Notes: generated by a model not told the origin, from the sequence alone. Shown: positions 26,294 through 36,883, counted from the stretch's first letter. The stretch: DNA of 64,000 nucleotides from Lacrimispora sphenoides JCM 1415 (GCF_900105615.1 NZ_LT630003.1:2790001-2854000); one strand, 5' to 3'. Numbers and translations: made by a program.

Positions 26294-26697
26294 AATGCAC
26301 CATCCTTTCAAAATTTATTTATGTCATTCCATCTTCAAATGTCCTGTAATAAATATCTGCGTTCACCTGGTGATATATGACTGTCTGTATTATAGTATTT
26401 TTACCGGTTGACAACCACCAAGTGCGCTGTATAATTTGTCAACTGGCGGTTGCAAATTCTACTTTACTATATCAATGACCGTTTTTACAATACAAATGTG
26501 ATGATTTAACTGAAATACTAAAAGAATTTTTATAGTTCCATATCTGACCCGGCCTATAAATTTGAGTTTGAGGACAAGGTAAATTACTGGACAATCGGAT
26601 ATTCGAAATCCGCGCCTCTACTTGATGAGGCTAAACTATATAAACCAAAGCCACTTTGGATCAAAACGGAACAAAGCAACACCGGAATCACCACTCA
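26294..26697. other. Intergenic region with a possible gene remnant
   Basis: About 400 bp. Nearest the regulator it is AT-rich promoter-like sequence. From about 26527 to 26719 the plus strand is open for 60 or so codons with protein-like composition (DKVNYWTIGYSKSAPLLDEA) but has no start codon or ribosome site, so it may be the tail of a lost gene. Not recognised. Confidence 0.3.
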
Positions 26698-26738
26698 AAA
26701 AACGCTGCAGCCCGCATAAATACCAGGCTGCAGCGTTT
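26698..26738 (-). terminator. Terminator at the end of the glycan locus
   Basis: On the minus strand AAACGCTGCAGCC pairs with GGCTGCAGCGTTT and is followed by TTTT, 12 bp after the stop at 26750. Confidence 0.9.
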
Positions 26739-26749
26739 CAACTCCGTAT

Positions 26750-28428
26750 TCACTCTAAAATATCCCCTTCCTCTCCCTGCAGCACTAACCTCACCTTACG
26801 CTCAAAGGGTACATATTCATTTAAGTAAATGGTATACCCCTGGGAATTCACCTTTTCACCACTATAATGTCCTTTAAACGCATGCAGGCCAAATCCTGGT
26901 CCAATCTTAATTCGTTGTCCCTCATGATGAAGATCAACATCTCCATCCCGCAGAATCATTGAGGCTCCCGGATAAGTATCCATGAAAAAACTCTTACTCT
27001 CTAACACTGCGCCGGACGGTACACACAGTTGAAGCCGAATAGGAACACGGCTTATCCCCTCTGCTTTTAGGGATAATTCTGCACCGCCCTTTACTTCTGT
27101 CACTCCAACCCACAGCTTCACAGCTCCCTTCACCAGCACCTCTCGTTCCGTATGGTCCATTTTCCACCAATCGCTGGTATCCGGAGCCTCTTTCCAGGGG
27201 AGGTAATAGCGGTTTTCCACGGTAGAAGACAGCTCATATTCCTTCTCTTTCATCATCACCTTCATATCAGCCGCTCGAAAATCCCTGTTATCCCCTATGC
27301 TTTCTCCAATCCGTACATAAATTAGAGTTGATTTCCATTTTAAATAGAGGAATTCATCCTTTCCTCTCAATACACTGTATCCAAAGTTACCCTGCCTGAC
27401 CCGAACCACTCCTGATTCTTCATAAAACTTACGGTAATTTTCCAAGTACCCATATTCCTTAAATTCAAAATTCTTCATTCTCTGATGCAGCATAACGATA
27501 TGCAGACAATCCGGTGCCAGGTCTCCCCGTTCCATATTGTCTCTGATGATCTTATGGGCCGCTCCTTCAAACACTCTGCGGTTCTCCTCAGAGGAAGACG
27601 AAAGGCTTGCCATGTAAAGATATTGATAGAAATATTTATCCGGATAATCTGCCTTTCCTCTATCCTGCCTGGTTGAGTTTTGGGTAAATATCGTATCATC
27701 CGGATCTATAAAGGTAAGCATCATTTGCAGATTCCGTTCTACATATCCCAGATATTCTTCATTTCCGGTCTCCTCATAAAGAGCCATCATAGAATTGTTG
27801 ACCACCGCATTATAATTCCCTGTGGACCGCTCAGCATATTCCCCATCTGCGTTTCCGTCAATTCCCTCTCTTATATACATCATGGCTCTCTTGGTCAGAC
27901 GTTCAGACAGCTCCGGCTCTTTAAACAAATGACTTCCCTGAAGAAGTGCTGCTGCAAACCCCACCTGTGATTGGGCGTATGAAATCCTCCTGTGGCGATG
28001 GCATCTAAGGCCTTTCTCATAATCCATTGATACTTATCCTTTAATTCTTTTGCATCATCTTCTTTTTCATAGGCCTCAAGCAGCCGGTAAGCAGCAATCA
28101 GACGTTTAAAACAAAAGGAAGTGTCAGCCGCAGAATAAAAATTACAGGAAGGATAGTCGAAACTTCCATCCTCCCTTTGACACCGGATAACAAAATCCAG
28201 AGCTCGGTTCATTGCATCATACAAACGCGGCTCATGATAGAACCGGCTTTCCTGATTTACATAAACTGCTGCCGCAGCTGACAGCAAATAGATCGTAGGC
28301 TTTGCCTCTAAAAGCTGGGTCTCAAAAGCACCGTCAGCAATGTTTCCTCTGTCTTTCATCTGATGGGCCAGAAACTCTTCAGTTCTCTTTTCTGCCGACC
28401 GTACCATATGTTCCATGTAGCGTTTCAC
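26750..28428 (-). pseudogene. Glycan-active alpha/alpha-toroid enzyme, frameshifted (heparinase/lyase-like)
   Basis: Two overlapping frames, 27895-28428 and 26750-28027, form one protein of about 559 residues. Frame 1 reads to GGFHTPNHRW; the continuation GFAAALLQGSHLF is in another frame. Restoring one G to the GGGG run at 27959-27962 (plus-strand CCCC) joins them. The N-terminal 300 residues are helical (alpha/alpha barrel) and the C-terminal 250 are a beta-sandwich, as in heparinase II/III-like lyases. It is the last gene of an ABC/glycosidase operon, so a role in glycan breakdown is likely; the exact family is not recognised. A sequencing error in the homopolymer would explain the shift equally well. 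Confidence 0.7.
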
Positions 28429-28443
28429 AGACCATTCCTCCCA

Positions 28444-29280
28444 TCACCCTTTTACACCGGTTGCTGCGATTCCCCCGGTAATATACTTCTGCAAAAACAT
28501 AAAGATAATAATGAGGGGCAAAATAGAAATAATGGAAGAAGATAAAATCGCATTCCAATTCACGCCCATCATACCAATGTAGCTCTTTATCGCAATCTGA
28601 ATTGTAAACTTCTTCTGATCTGACAGTACCATGAGCGGAAGAATATAGTCATTCCACCTCCACATAAAGGAGAAAATAGTAAGTGTTACCGTCACAGAAG
28701 ATCCAAGGGGCAGCATAATCGACCGGAAAATCTGGAACTCACTGGCGCCATCAAGCCTTGCTGACTCGGCCAGAGAAAGGGGAATAGACATATAATGCTG
28801 ACGGTACATAAAAATTCCTGTTGTAGTGGTCACCACCGGAAGGATAACACCCCAGATATTATTGTACAGATGAAGTTCACTGATTACCGAAAACTGAGCG
28901 ATGGTAAGAATCTCTCCCGGAATCAGAGTACCAAGTAAAAAGATGCCAAATACCTTATTTGTATACGGAATATCATGGCGGTAAATAGCCAGGGCATAGC
29001 CGCACATGGAACTGATCACTAAGGTAATCGCCGTCCCAACTACCGCTAAGAACAAACTGTTCTTTACATAAGTGAAGAAACCGCTTGCAATTACACTCTC
29101 ATAAGACTTAAACGTAAATTCCTTTGGAAAAAAGTTCAGCGGATAGGCAAATAATTCCGTAGAATCTTTAAAAGAACTCATAAGCAGCCAGATAATAGGA
29201 AATATCATCACAAAAACTGTGCCCATACCGATAGCCGTGACAAGCACAGAAGTAAATCTTTTCTTTCCGCTGTTCATCAT
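28444..29280 (-). CDS. Carbohydrate ABC transporter permease (MalG type)
   Basis: 278 residues, six membrane helices, EAA loop ESARLDGASEFQIFRSI near residue 190. It overlaps the preceding permease gene by 4 bp (29277-29280) and is followed after 15 bp by the frameshifted enzyme. Part of the 26.7-36.2 kb glycan locus. Confidence 0.93.
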   Translation of the reverse strand: MMNSGKKRFTSVLVTAIGMGTVFVMIFPIIWLLMSSFKDSTELFAYPLNFFPKEFTFKSYESVIASGFFTYVKNSLFLAVVGTAITLVISSMCGYALAIYRHDIPYTNKVFGIFLLGTLIPGEILTIAQFSVISELHLYNNIWGVILPVVTTTTGIFMYRQHYMSIPLSLAESARLDGASEFQIFRSIMLPLGSSVTVTLTIFSFMWRWNDYILPLMVLSDQKKFTIQIAIKSYIGMMGVNWNAILSSSIISILPLIIIFMFLQKYITGGIAATGVKG

Positions 29281-30158
29281 ACCTCACCTCCTCTGGTCAT
29301 CTTAAACTGAATCATGGCAATTGCAATAAAGATAAGGCTAACTACCACTCCGATTGCCGATGCATATCCATAGCGGGCCTGGGTAAATCCCTGGTCAAAA
29401 ATGTACTGAACGATATAAGTAGTGGAGGTTCCGGGTCCTCCAGAGGTAATACCTTGTACCAATGCGTACTCCTTCAATAAGTTAACAGTAGAAAGAAGCA
29501 GTACAATAAAAACAGTAGGTGACAAAAGCGGTACGGTAATTCTGAAAAAAGCCTGAACCGGTTTGGCACCATCCACACTGGCAGCCTCAAATAATTCCTT
29601 GGATATATTATTGATGCCTCCGATAAACATAACCATATAAAATCCTGTCGAAGCCCAGTTGGAGGCGAAACTGACTACAAAAGTAGCCAGTTTCGAATTC
29701 AGTGCCCACTGAAGCGGAGTTCCTCCAAAGGACTGTATTACATAATTAATCAATCCATATTCCTGTCCAAACATCCAGTTAATTGTAATACCTACTACCA
29801 GTGCTGATAATAGAACCGGAATATACACCACTGTCCTGACCAATGTAGTAAGCTTTAATTGCTTAGAGGTAACCAATGTGGCGATAAGAAGAGGAACAAT
29901 CACTTTAAAGGGCAGGCTAAACAGCATATATACAAAGGTTCTACCCAATACCTTATAGAAATCCTTACTGACCAGCAGTTTCGTATAATTCTTTAGTCCT
30001 ACAAAGTCCATCGTCTTCCATCCGTCATAATTTGTAAAGGAAAATCCAATACTTAAGATCAGAGGAAGGATGAAAAATACGGAAAACAACAGCACTGCCG
30101 GTGCCACAAATATCCAGAATGCCCTGGTATGCGAAAATGCCTTTCTTCTCTTCCCCAT
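29277..30158 (-). CDS. Carbohydrate ABC transporter permease (MalF type)
   Basis: 293 residues, six membrane helices, EAA loop EAASVDGAKPVQAFFRI near 205. Ribosome site GGAGGAGA before the ATG. Forms the importer with 28444-29280 and the binding protein at 30192. Confidence 0.93.
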   Translation of the reverse strand: MGKRRKAFSHTRAFWIFVAPAVLLFSVFFILPLILSIGFSFTNYDGWKTMDFVGLKNYTKLLVSKDFYKVLGRTFVYMLFSLPFKVIVPLLIATLVTSKQLKLTTLVRTVVYIPVLLSALVVGITINWMFGQEYGLINYVIQSFGGTPLQWALNSKLATFVVSFASNWASTGFYMVMFIGGINNISKELFEAASVDGAKPVQAFFRITVPLLSPTVFIVLLLSTVNLLKEYALVQGITSGGPGTSTTYIVQYIFDQGFTQARYGYASAIGVVVSLIFIAIAMIQFKMTRGGEV

Positions 30159-30191
30159 ATAAGTCTCCTCCTTTTGCTTTGTTGCTTATTC

Positions 30192-31520
30192 TTATTGAGT
30201 AGTTGTCCAGCCTGATGATTCAGCTAATTCTTTTGTAAATGCATCCAGAGCTTCTTTTGCGGTGATCTCACCGCTTACCGCACGTTTTATGTAATCCCGG
30301 TATTCATTATCCTTGTAGGTTCTCCATGCAGAGCTTTCATCTACCATAAAGTTGTCTGTCACATAAGAAACCTCATTCTGAAGAATCTTAAAGTCTGCCG
30401 CTGCTTTTTCGTCAGCCGGTTCATAGATCACTGATTTAAGTGAAGATAATCCCTTGTCTTCCTGAATATAATTCTTGAAATTTTTCTCATCGTAGAACCA
30501 TTTTACAAATTCAACGGCAAGGTCTTTTCCTGCTGCATTCTCCGGTATTGCCAAAGCTTCACCACCGATAATAGCTGCCTGTGAAGCACTTCCCTTAGGA
30601 GTCGGCATTACACCGAACTTAAATTTAGACACATCTGTGGTCAAAGAATTATAATTCCAGGAACCGGATAAAAGGATGGCAGCATCTCCATTCTTAAAAT
30701 ACTCCACCGGGTTGTCAGTAGAACCGCCGGCCCAGATGGCTTTTGGCATAACACCGCTTTCATTCGCAGCCACGAACTTCTCCAAAGTAGACACGTTTAC
30801 CGGATTATTTACATTAACTTTAAAAGTGTCTCCGTCTTTTTCTACTAAAGAACCGCCATTGGCATACATCAGAATATCATATCTGGCTCTCGAAACATCT
30901 GCTGCAAAACCATACTTAACAGTACCGCTGGCCTGGATCTTCGCAGCATTCTCATACAGTTCGTCCCAAGTCCATGGGTTGTCGACCGTTGGAGCCTCTA
31001 CTCCGGCGGCTGCAAATGCATCTTCATTGTAATACATGCAGGTAGTAGTAAACTGTCTGGGCAGGCCTGATATCTTATCTGATTTATAATCCTTGCCTAC
31101 GATCTTTAAAGCAGAATCTTCAAATAAACTTAAATCCACTACCTTTGCCATATCCATAAATTCTTCCGGATATAACTGATGAAGTCTGGTTGTTGCGATG
31201 ATATCCGGCAGATCCTTATTCTTTGCCATAGCCGGGAATTTGGTCAACTGGTCATCATGGGAAATGATAATCATATCAATCTGGTTTCCTGTTTCCTCAC
31301 TCCAGGCTTTAAGCGCATTATTCAGTGAGTTTTCGGCCCCCGGCTCCTCTGGCATCAGGACTTTCAGTGTTCCGGCAGCGGCTGCCCCACCCGCTGCTCC
31401 CGTTGTTTCCGGTGCTTTTGTTGTCGCTGTTCCCGATCCCTTAGAACCGCAGGCGGCTAAAGAAGCAGCCATAACGGTTGCCAGCATTCCTGCTGCCACT
31501 CTCTTCCATGCTTTTTTCAT
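30192..31520 (-). CDS. ABC transporter sugar-binding lipoprotein
   Basis: 442 residues. Signal peptide with lipobox LAACGS near 22-24, a Gly/Ala/Thr-rich linker, then a family-1 extracellular solute-binding fold (TTTCMYYNEDAFAAAG; NGDAAILLSGSWNYNSL; AIIGGEALAIPENAAGKDLA). Ligand unknown; the linked GH105/GH88 points to a uronate-containing oligosaccharide. AAGGAGG precedes the ATG. Confidence 0.93.
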   Translation of the reverse strand: MKKAWKRVAAGMLATVMAASLAACGSKGSGTATTKAPETTGAAGGAAAAGTLKVLMPEEPGAENSLNNALKAWSEETGNQIDMIIISHDDQLTKFPAMAKNKDLPDIIATTRLHQLYPEEFMDMAKVVDLSLFEDSALKIVGKDYKSDKISGLPRQFTTTCMYYNEDAFAAAGVEAPTVDNPWTWDELYENAAKIQASGTVKYGFAADVSRARYDILMYANGGSLVEKDGDTFKVNVNNPVNVSTLEKFVAANESGVMPKAIWAGGSTDNPVEYFKNGDAAILLSGSWNYNSLTTDVSKFKFGVMPTPKGSASQAAIIGGEALAIPENAAGKDLAVEFVKWFYDEKNFKNYIQEDKGLSSLKSVIYEPADEKAAADFKILQNEVSYVTDNFMVDESSAWRTYKDNEYRDYIKRAVSGEITAKEALDAFTKELAESSGWTTTQ

Positions 31521-31625
31521 AGTAAATTCCTCCTTAATTTTTTTGTATTTTTATACTAAAACCTGCCCTACGTTCGGCAGATAGAGCATAGCCCATGCCC
31601 TGTTTCCCTCTTGCGTTCCAAACAT

Positions 31626-32510
31626 CTACTGCTTCTCGGTCGCATATTTCTTTGGCGTTGTTCCTGTATTCTTTTTAAAGGTATTGATAAAATGGCTGTC
31701 GCTGTTATAAGAAAGAGCCACCGCAGTTTCTGTCACGGAAAAACCATTCTTTAACATTCCTTTCGCCGCTGTCATCTTAAGATTAGTAATATACTGGCTG
31801 ATGGTAAAACCTGTTTCTTTTTTAAAATAATGGCTCAAATAGTACTTATTCATATAGAACTGTTCGGCGATACCATCTAAGTCCAGCTTGTCTTCCACAT
31901 GAGCAGCAATATATTTCTTAATTAATTCGATTCGATCCCTGTCATGAACCGGTCCGCTCTCACCTTCAAATGCAGCCATTTCTGCATCGTCTATGGATTT
32001 TTCTGAGAAGAAATCATACAGCCGGTTAATGTAAACCAGCAGCTCCATAATAGCCAGATTTAAAACAACCCCGTCCATCCCTTGTTGTGTGGATACACTG
32101 CATTTCTCCACCTTTTCAAACAACCCAATCACTTCTCCAAGATGCTCTTTATTCAGATACAGCTTGTGAATAAATCCTTCTGGCCGGTGTTCGAAATATT
32201 TAAAGAAGTCATAATCCATAGCCTGTGATACAGCCCTTAAACGATCCGGATCAAACATAACCACATAGCGGTTATAATCCTGCCCTTTTACACCGGATGT
32301 TTTATGATATTCCCGATTGTTAATTACAAAAAGAGTCCCTTTTTCCACCTCATATTCCCGGTTGTCAATACAAATTCCGGCACCATCACTCATAACCAAG
32401 ATAATTTCATAATTCTTATGAAAATGGAGCCCTTGCATATTCCAATTCTGAGTACCGCCGCTATAATAGTAAAATGAATCAAATTCCTCATAAAATATGC
32501 GTGATTTCAC
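31626..32510 (-). CDS. AraC-family transcriptional regulator with cupin sensor domain
   Basis: 294 residues. The N-terminal half is a cupin-like arm (GLHFHKNYEIILVM; NREYHKTSGV). The C-terminal 100 residues hold two helix-turn-helices (LDGIAEQFYMNKYYLSHYFK; VTETAVALSYNSDSHFINTF). Such regulators bind the imported or processed sugar and activate their locus. It lies inside the operon between the glycosidase and binding-protein genes. The start is GTG 32510 behind GAAAGGAAG. Confidence 0.93.
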   Translation of the reverse strand: MKSRIFYEEFDSFYYYSGGTQNWNMQGLHFHKNYEIILVMSDGAGICIDNREYEVEKGTLFVINNREYHKTSGVKGQDYNRYVVMFDPDRLRAVSQAMDYDFFKYFEHRPEGFIHKLYLNKEHLGEVIGLFEKVEKCSVSTQQGMDGVVLNLAIMELLVYINRLYDFFSEKSIDDAEMAAFEGESGPVHDRDRIELIKKYIAAHVEDKLDLDGIAEQFYMNKYYLSHYFKKETGFTISQYITNLKMTAAKGMLKNGFSVTETAVALSYNSDSHFINTFKKNTGTTPKKYATEKQ

Positions 32511-32544
32511 CGTATTCTTCCTTTCAGGGCATTCCTTCCTTACT

Positions 32545-33630
32545 TCATAAACTCTGCCAATAATCCTCCATCATCTCCTGAAGCATTAATATCATAAGCG
32601 CCTGGCCATAAGTCATGGGATAACAGGGGATATCTTGATAAAATGATACATTCATACCAATGGGAGTACCATAAGAAACCTGATCCACTGTTCCATCTTC
32701 CTGTATGTACGCAAGGATATGTTTGACGCCTTCTGAAATCACAGGAAGATATTCTTCTGCTTCCAGATACCCCAGACGAACCCCTTTCATCATACCAGCC
32801 AGGAAACCGGCGCCGGCGGAAATTTCAATATAAGTGCCCGCATCATTGATCACCGTATGCCACAATCCGTGAGCCTTGTCCTGATAACGTTTAATCGCCT
32901 GGCATTGGTAGCGGTACACGCTTAAATAATGTCTTTTTAGGGCTGTATAAACGTCTCTTTCTTCCAGATATTCCATCATACCAACCGTATACCAGCTATT
33001 TCCTCTTCCCCATAAAACCTTGCCATAATTGTGGTTATAATTAAAGTTCCAGCCATGATAAAACAGGCCTTCTTCTTTATTGTATAAATACTTGATATGA
33101 TTGACAATCTGATAATCTGCCTCTTCTGCATAGTCTGGCCTGTTAAGCAATTTTCCAGCCCGGCTTAAGAATAAAATAGTCATAAATAAGGTATCAATCA
33201 GGATTTCTCCGTCATTGGGATCTCCGGTTATCATGTGCTGAAAGCATCCGTCCTTTGTTTTTAACAGGCCATTTTCATCCATCACCCAATCAGCCCAGGA
33301 ACGTATCAATTCCAAGTAAGATTCTTTTTGGGTAATCTCATAAATATAAGTCAGTGTTAACATGGGAGCTGTCGTATTCACATTCCGCTCCGATATTCCC
33401 TCTGAAATCCGCTCGTCAAACCAACGGATCAAAAAATCCAGCACTTCTTGTTCCTGAGATTTGCAATAATACTTATAAAGTCCAAACAAGCCTACTCCCT
33501 GAGGCCACTCCCAACAGTTCATATCAATAAGGCTGACCGGAAACTTCTCTTTTACTCCCGGATTTTTCAGATGCATCATTTTGTCGCTTACTTTGCCTAA
33601 TATTCCTTCGATTTCATTCTTGCTAATCAC
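32545..33630 (-). CDS. Glycoside hydrolase family 88/105, unsaturated glucuronyl/rhamnogalacturonyl hydrolase-like
   Basis: About 361 residues, an alpha/alpha6 barrel of the YteR/UGL type. Conserved stretches: DENGLLKTKDGCFQHMITGD, EILIDTLFMTILFLSRAG (catalytic Asp region), HGWNFNYNHNYGKVLWGRGNSWYTVGM and EISAGAGFLAGMMKGVRLGYL. Known members remove the 4,5-unsaturated uronate left by polysaccharide lyases. There is no signal peptide, so it acts in the cytoplasm on imported oligosaccharides. The start is GTG 33630 with GGAGG 7 nt upstream, which avoids overlap with the gene before. Confidence 0.9.
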   Translation of the reverse strand: MISKNEIEGILGKVSDKMMHLKNPGVKEKFPVSLIDMNCWEWPQGVGLFGLYKYYCKSQEQEVLDFLIRWFDERISEGISERNVNTTAPMLTLTYIYEITQKESYLELIRSWADWVMDENGLLKTKDGCFQHMITGDPNDGEILIDTLFMTILFLSRAGKLLNRPDYAEEADYQIVNHIKYLYNKEEGLFYHGWNFNYNHNYGKVLWGRGNSWYTVGMMEYLEERDVYTALKRHYLSVYRYQCQAIKRYQDKAHGLWHTVINDAGTYIEISAGAGFLAGMMKGVRLGYLEAEEYLPVISEGVKHILAYIQEDGTVDQVSYGTPIGMNVSFYQDIPCYPMTYGQALMILMLQEMMEDYWQSL

Positions 33631-33649
33631 CTTGATTCCTCCATTTACA

Positions 33650-36166
33650 TTAGCTGCATGTTTTTTCCATAACCCCTTGATAGGTATAGGGATAATTTGC
33701 AGCTTTTTTGCCGCCAATCAAAAGTCCTTCCTCAGCAAGAACCACATCACCATATTCGGTTCCTACAATATTCCAAACCTCACGATCCTCCTGTTTTATC
33801 ATTTGAATCTTCTTAATCTTCTGATAAAATGCTTGTAAGCTTCCATATACATCTTTTCTGCCCATCTTGATCAGCCATACATTTTCCCGCCCGGGGCTTA
33901 TAAATTCCCGGTATTTGCAAGGGCCCTCCTGCTGCATATGCAGACCGTTAAGGGCAATCACACCGATATATCCGTCCTCCTGCTCCACAGTTACCACATG
34001 ATCATCACCGATATATCCTTTAAATTCACTGAGCGGAATATAGGCATGGGTGTAAGAAACCGGGTGTTCCTGAGGAATCTTATATTGCAGTATCCCTAAA
34101 TCACGGTATTGTGCACCTCTTGGCCTGCTTCCATTACCTGCAAAAAAGTTAGGCCGTCCATTGCCGTAAGGCTGTACTTCTCCCGGATGATTGACGAATA
34201 CCTGGGCCGTGGGGTTGATGGTCGCCTGCATAATATGCTCCTGATATCCCGGTGTAAAGGGATAAAAATCTACTGCTGTCGATAATTGTACCGTTGAGTC
34301 TTTATACATATATAGGTTTACATAACCTTCGTACCCCTGGGTCTTTTTATATATGATTGCCTCACCCTCCGGAAGTTCCATAAATTGCCTATACTCTGCG
34401 GGCGGCTCATATTCTCCCAGGGCAAAGGATGTGTAGGCCAGAGCTGCACGGTTTAAGCAGCCTTTATTATATGCAATATAAAGTAAAGAGGTGGTACCTG
34501 CCGTATAATTGCCTTTCAATTCCTTTTCATAACTGCGGCCAAAGGTAGTCATGACCGTTCCCTTATGCTCCAGTAACGCCATGTCATAGAAGATATGGTC
34601 AAGGGCCTTCCTGGCGGCTTCCTTCCACTGGTTTCCAGCTTCTGTCAGATTATATAAGGAACAAAGCCCCAGTACATCTACCGGAATATAGGCATTGGAA
34701 TTCCATTCGGTTATATATTCTCCCAAGAATCCGGCAAACCATTTATCTAACAGTATTTCCGCCTTTGCCACCAGCTGGGCTCCAGTCAAACCGCTGTTTG
34801 TAAATATTTGATCCGGAAACAATCTTCCTGCGGCGTATTGACAGATATGAAATAATAATGCATGGTTTTCGCTGAAAAACCACATAACATCATTCCCCGG
34901 TTCATCAAACCAGTACCGGAAGTTAAGCAATACTTCTTCGATCCGTCTCTTCGTTTCATCCCATAAAAGACCAGAAAACCGAATATAAATCTGTATAACA
35001 ATGACAAGATGGAAATCACTGCAATCTTTGCGTAGCTCGATTCCTTTTAACTCTTCCAACAATATTTGGTTAGCTGCTCTTGCATTTCCGTCCAGATGAA
35101 GCATGGCGGCGGCCTTGTACACATTCTCTACTTCCACATCCCGCAGGTATGCAAGTGCTTCCTGCTTACGCTCCTTGATCATGTATGTTTTAGGTTCTAA
35201 GAGTTTGTGATGAAATACCTGGGTACCGATCCTGCGCCCTACTGCAATACCTTCGAATAAAACTTCTATTTGAAAGTAATAAAATCCGGGCTTTACATCA
35301 TCTGCCTCAAACAGCCGCACTTCTGTCTTGTCATTTGTCAGTTCATAGGTCCGTTTTTCTATCAGGCTTCCGGCGTCAGTCATCTTGTCCGCCACCGGTT
35401 TATAAAAAGCTGTCATCTGCAACGGTTCATGAAATGGATTATGTATCTGAAGTTCTACGGGTTCGCTTATGTATACCTCCTTTTCAAAAGAGATATCATC
35501 CATCATATGTTCGATCTGATAGATTTTGTCCGCTTCAATCTCAGCCGGTACCGGAATACACATCCGTATTTTTTCATCACCTAAGTAGATCAGATGGAAA
35601 TAATAGTCAGTATCTCTCTCAGCTAAGTCATCTAAGCATATTACCAGTTTATTAAAGCCTTGTTTTAGCGGAAGAGTCACTTTCTGCTGCTTAACCATAT
35701 TCCGGGTGAACGGGATAAAATCGGTGATCAGTACATCATTAAGCCATAAGGTGACACCTCCGCAAGTCTCCAGTAAAAAATCTTCGCTGCTCTGAGTGTC
35801 GGAAAACAGACAGCAGTAGCTGTAACTGCGCAGATAGGTAGGGTTAAAATAAAACTCAGAAAAATCAAGGCCTGCATTTCCGAAGGGGTAGTAGACCTGA
35901 AGCGTTCTCTCCTGGTCAAATACTGTTATGGTATCATGAAGCTTGTATTGACTGATATCGATGTATTCTGGTGTCAGCGCCCTTCTTTTTTCGAGAAATT
36001 CACCTCGGCAAGGGTTTTCGTGAATAGAAAAACCATATTTTAGCCATTCATTGATATTGCCTTTTAGAACCGCTTTTTTAAATTCCTGAGGCTGGCAGTA
36101 TGTGCCCGTCGTAAGAAAACGGTTGATTGTTTTTTGTTGATCTAAAGGATAAATTAAATGATTCAC
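33650..36166 (-). CDS. Large glycan-locus protein, putative lyase/hydrolase of unassigned family
   Basis: 838 residues, no signal peptide. Residues 1 to about 330 look like beta-sandwich modules (galactose-binding-like LRSYSYCCLFSDTQSSEDF). The middle (about 330-620) is helical, with SENHALLFHICQYAAG and FLGEYITEWNSNAYIP, reminiscent of alpha/alpha-toroid polysaccharide lyases (heparinase/alginate-lyase style Asn-His and Tyr clusters). The C-terminal part is again beta-rich. First gene of the locus, GTG start after AGAGGTGAACCT. Function inferred only from neighbours (GH105/GH88, importer); it may be a new lyase family. Confidence 0.75.
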   Translation of the reverse strand: MNHLIYPLDQQKTINRFLTTGTYCQPQEFKKAVLKGNINEWLKYGFSIHENPCRGEFLEKRRALTPEYIDISQYKLHDTITVFDQERTLQVYYPFGNAGLDFSEFYFNPTYLRSYSYCCLFSDTQSSEDFLLETCGGVTLWLNDVLITDFIPFTRNMVKQQKVTLPLKQGFNKLVICLDDLAERDTDYYFHLIYLGDEKIRMCIPVPAEIEADKIYQIEHMMDDISFEKEVYISEPVELQIHNPFHEPLQMTAFYKPVADKMTDAGSLIEKRTYELTNDKTEVRLFEADDVKPGFYYFQIEVLFEGIAVGRRIGTQVFHHKLLEPKTYMIKERKQEALAYLRDVEVENVYKAAAMLHLDGNARAANQILLEELKGIELRKDCSDFHLVIVIQIYIRFSGLLWDETKRRIEEVLLNFRYWFDEPGNDVMWFFSENHALLFHICQYAAGRLFPDQIFTNSGLTGAQLVAKAEILLDKWFAGFLGEYITEWNSNAYIPVDVLGLCSLYNLTEAGNQWKEAARKALDHIFYDMALLEHKGTVMTTFGRSYEKELKGNYTAGTTSLLYIAYNKGCLNRAALAYTSFALGEYEPPAEYRQFMELPEGEAIIYKKTQGYEGYVNLYMYKDSTVQLSTAVDFYPFTPGYQEHIMQATINPTAQVFVNHPGEVQPYGNGRPNFFAGNGSRPRGAQYRDLGILQYKIPQEHPVSYTHAYIPLSEFKGYIGDDHVVTVEQEDGYIGVIALNGLHMQQEGPCKYREFISPGRENVWLIKMGRKDVYGSLQAFYQKIKKIQMIKQEDREVWNIVGTEYGDVVLAEEGLLIGGKKAANYPYTYQGVMEKTCS

Positions 36167-36883
36167 AGGTTCACCTCTTTTGATTTTGCTTTCTTGTATT
36201 TATTTTAGCATAATCTGGTGAAAACACTTGCATTATACAGTGGTAAAGTTATATAATTTTGCTAATTTTTGAGTTTGACAAGCCTTTCTATTATATAATA
36301 TTTACTTGAATTCGGCATGGTGGAGGCCAAATGAAAGACCGTTCCTTTCGAGGAGTGGTCTTTCGATTTTATTATGGCTCATTTTCCATTATAATTTCAT
36401 ATCATAAAGAAAAGAGCCGGATTTCCTTGAATTTACAAGGGCTTCTGACTCTAAGTATTTTTTCCTCGACAGTAAAGCTAAAATAGTTGTGGTATCGATT
36501 GGTATCGATGACGCTCACACCGGATCAGGTCTGAGCTTCAAATTATTCAGGACCGGTTGAATTATTACGGGCAAACTGCTATTAACACACTTTGTCTATT
36601 TAGTTCATACATTATAGTACGATTTTACCGTGGACCATACATAATATATGTGCTGCTTTAATAGACGTTTTAGATGTAATCACAGATTTAATGTAAATAC
36701 CTTTATAGCAGATAAAAAAAACGTTATAAGGCGGATATCCGGAAACTGGTTCGCCTTTACATTGAATCATATCATTTTTCGACTGCCTTCAGGTGCTAAC
36801 AGTAAGCCATTCTTAAAATTCACACCTTGCCTGCCTGTCCCATATACTATTAATGTAGAACGGTATGAAAGGAGTCAATAAAT
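36167..36883. other. 700-bp non-coding region between the glycan locus and the Cys-rich gene
   Basis: Holds the minus-strand promoter of the glycan locus (extended -10 TGTATAAT near 36232-36239), a plus-strand hairpin AAAGACC/GGTCTTT (36333-36355) followed by a T-rich run, a tandem GGTATCGAT GGTATCGAT near 36494-36509, and the AAAGGAG site of the next gene. The short open frames here lack ribosome sites or overlap the hairpin, and I accept none. Confidence 0.5.

Noticed and set aside
36331..36486. 51-codon ORF with a GGAGG four bases before its ATG
   Set aside because: Its first codons form the arms of a terminator-like hairpin (AAAGACC/GGTCTTT), and the composition is not protein-like.
36648..36881. 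77-codon plus-strand frame starting MCCFNRRF
   Set aside because: No ribosome site, runs into the control region of the Cys-rich gene, no recognisable features.
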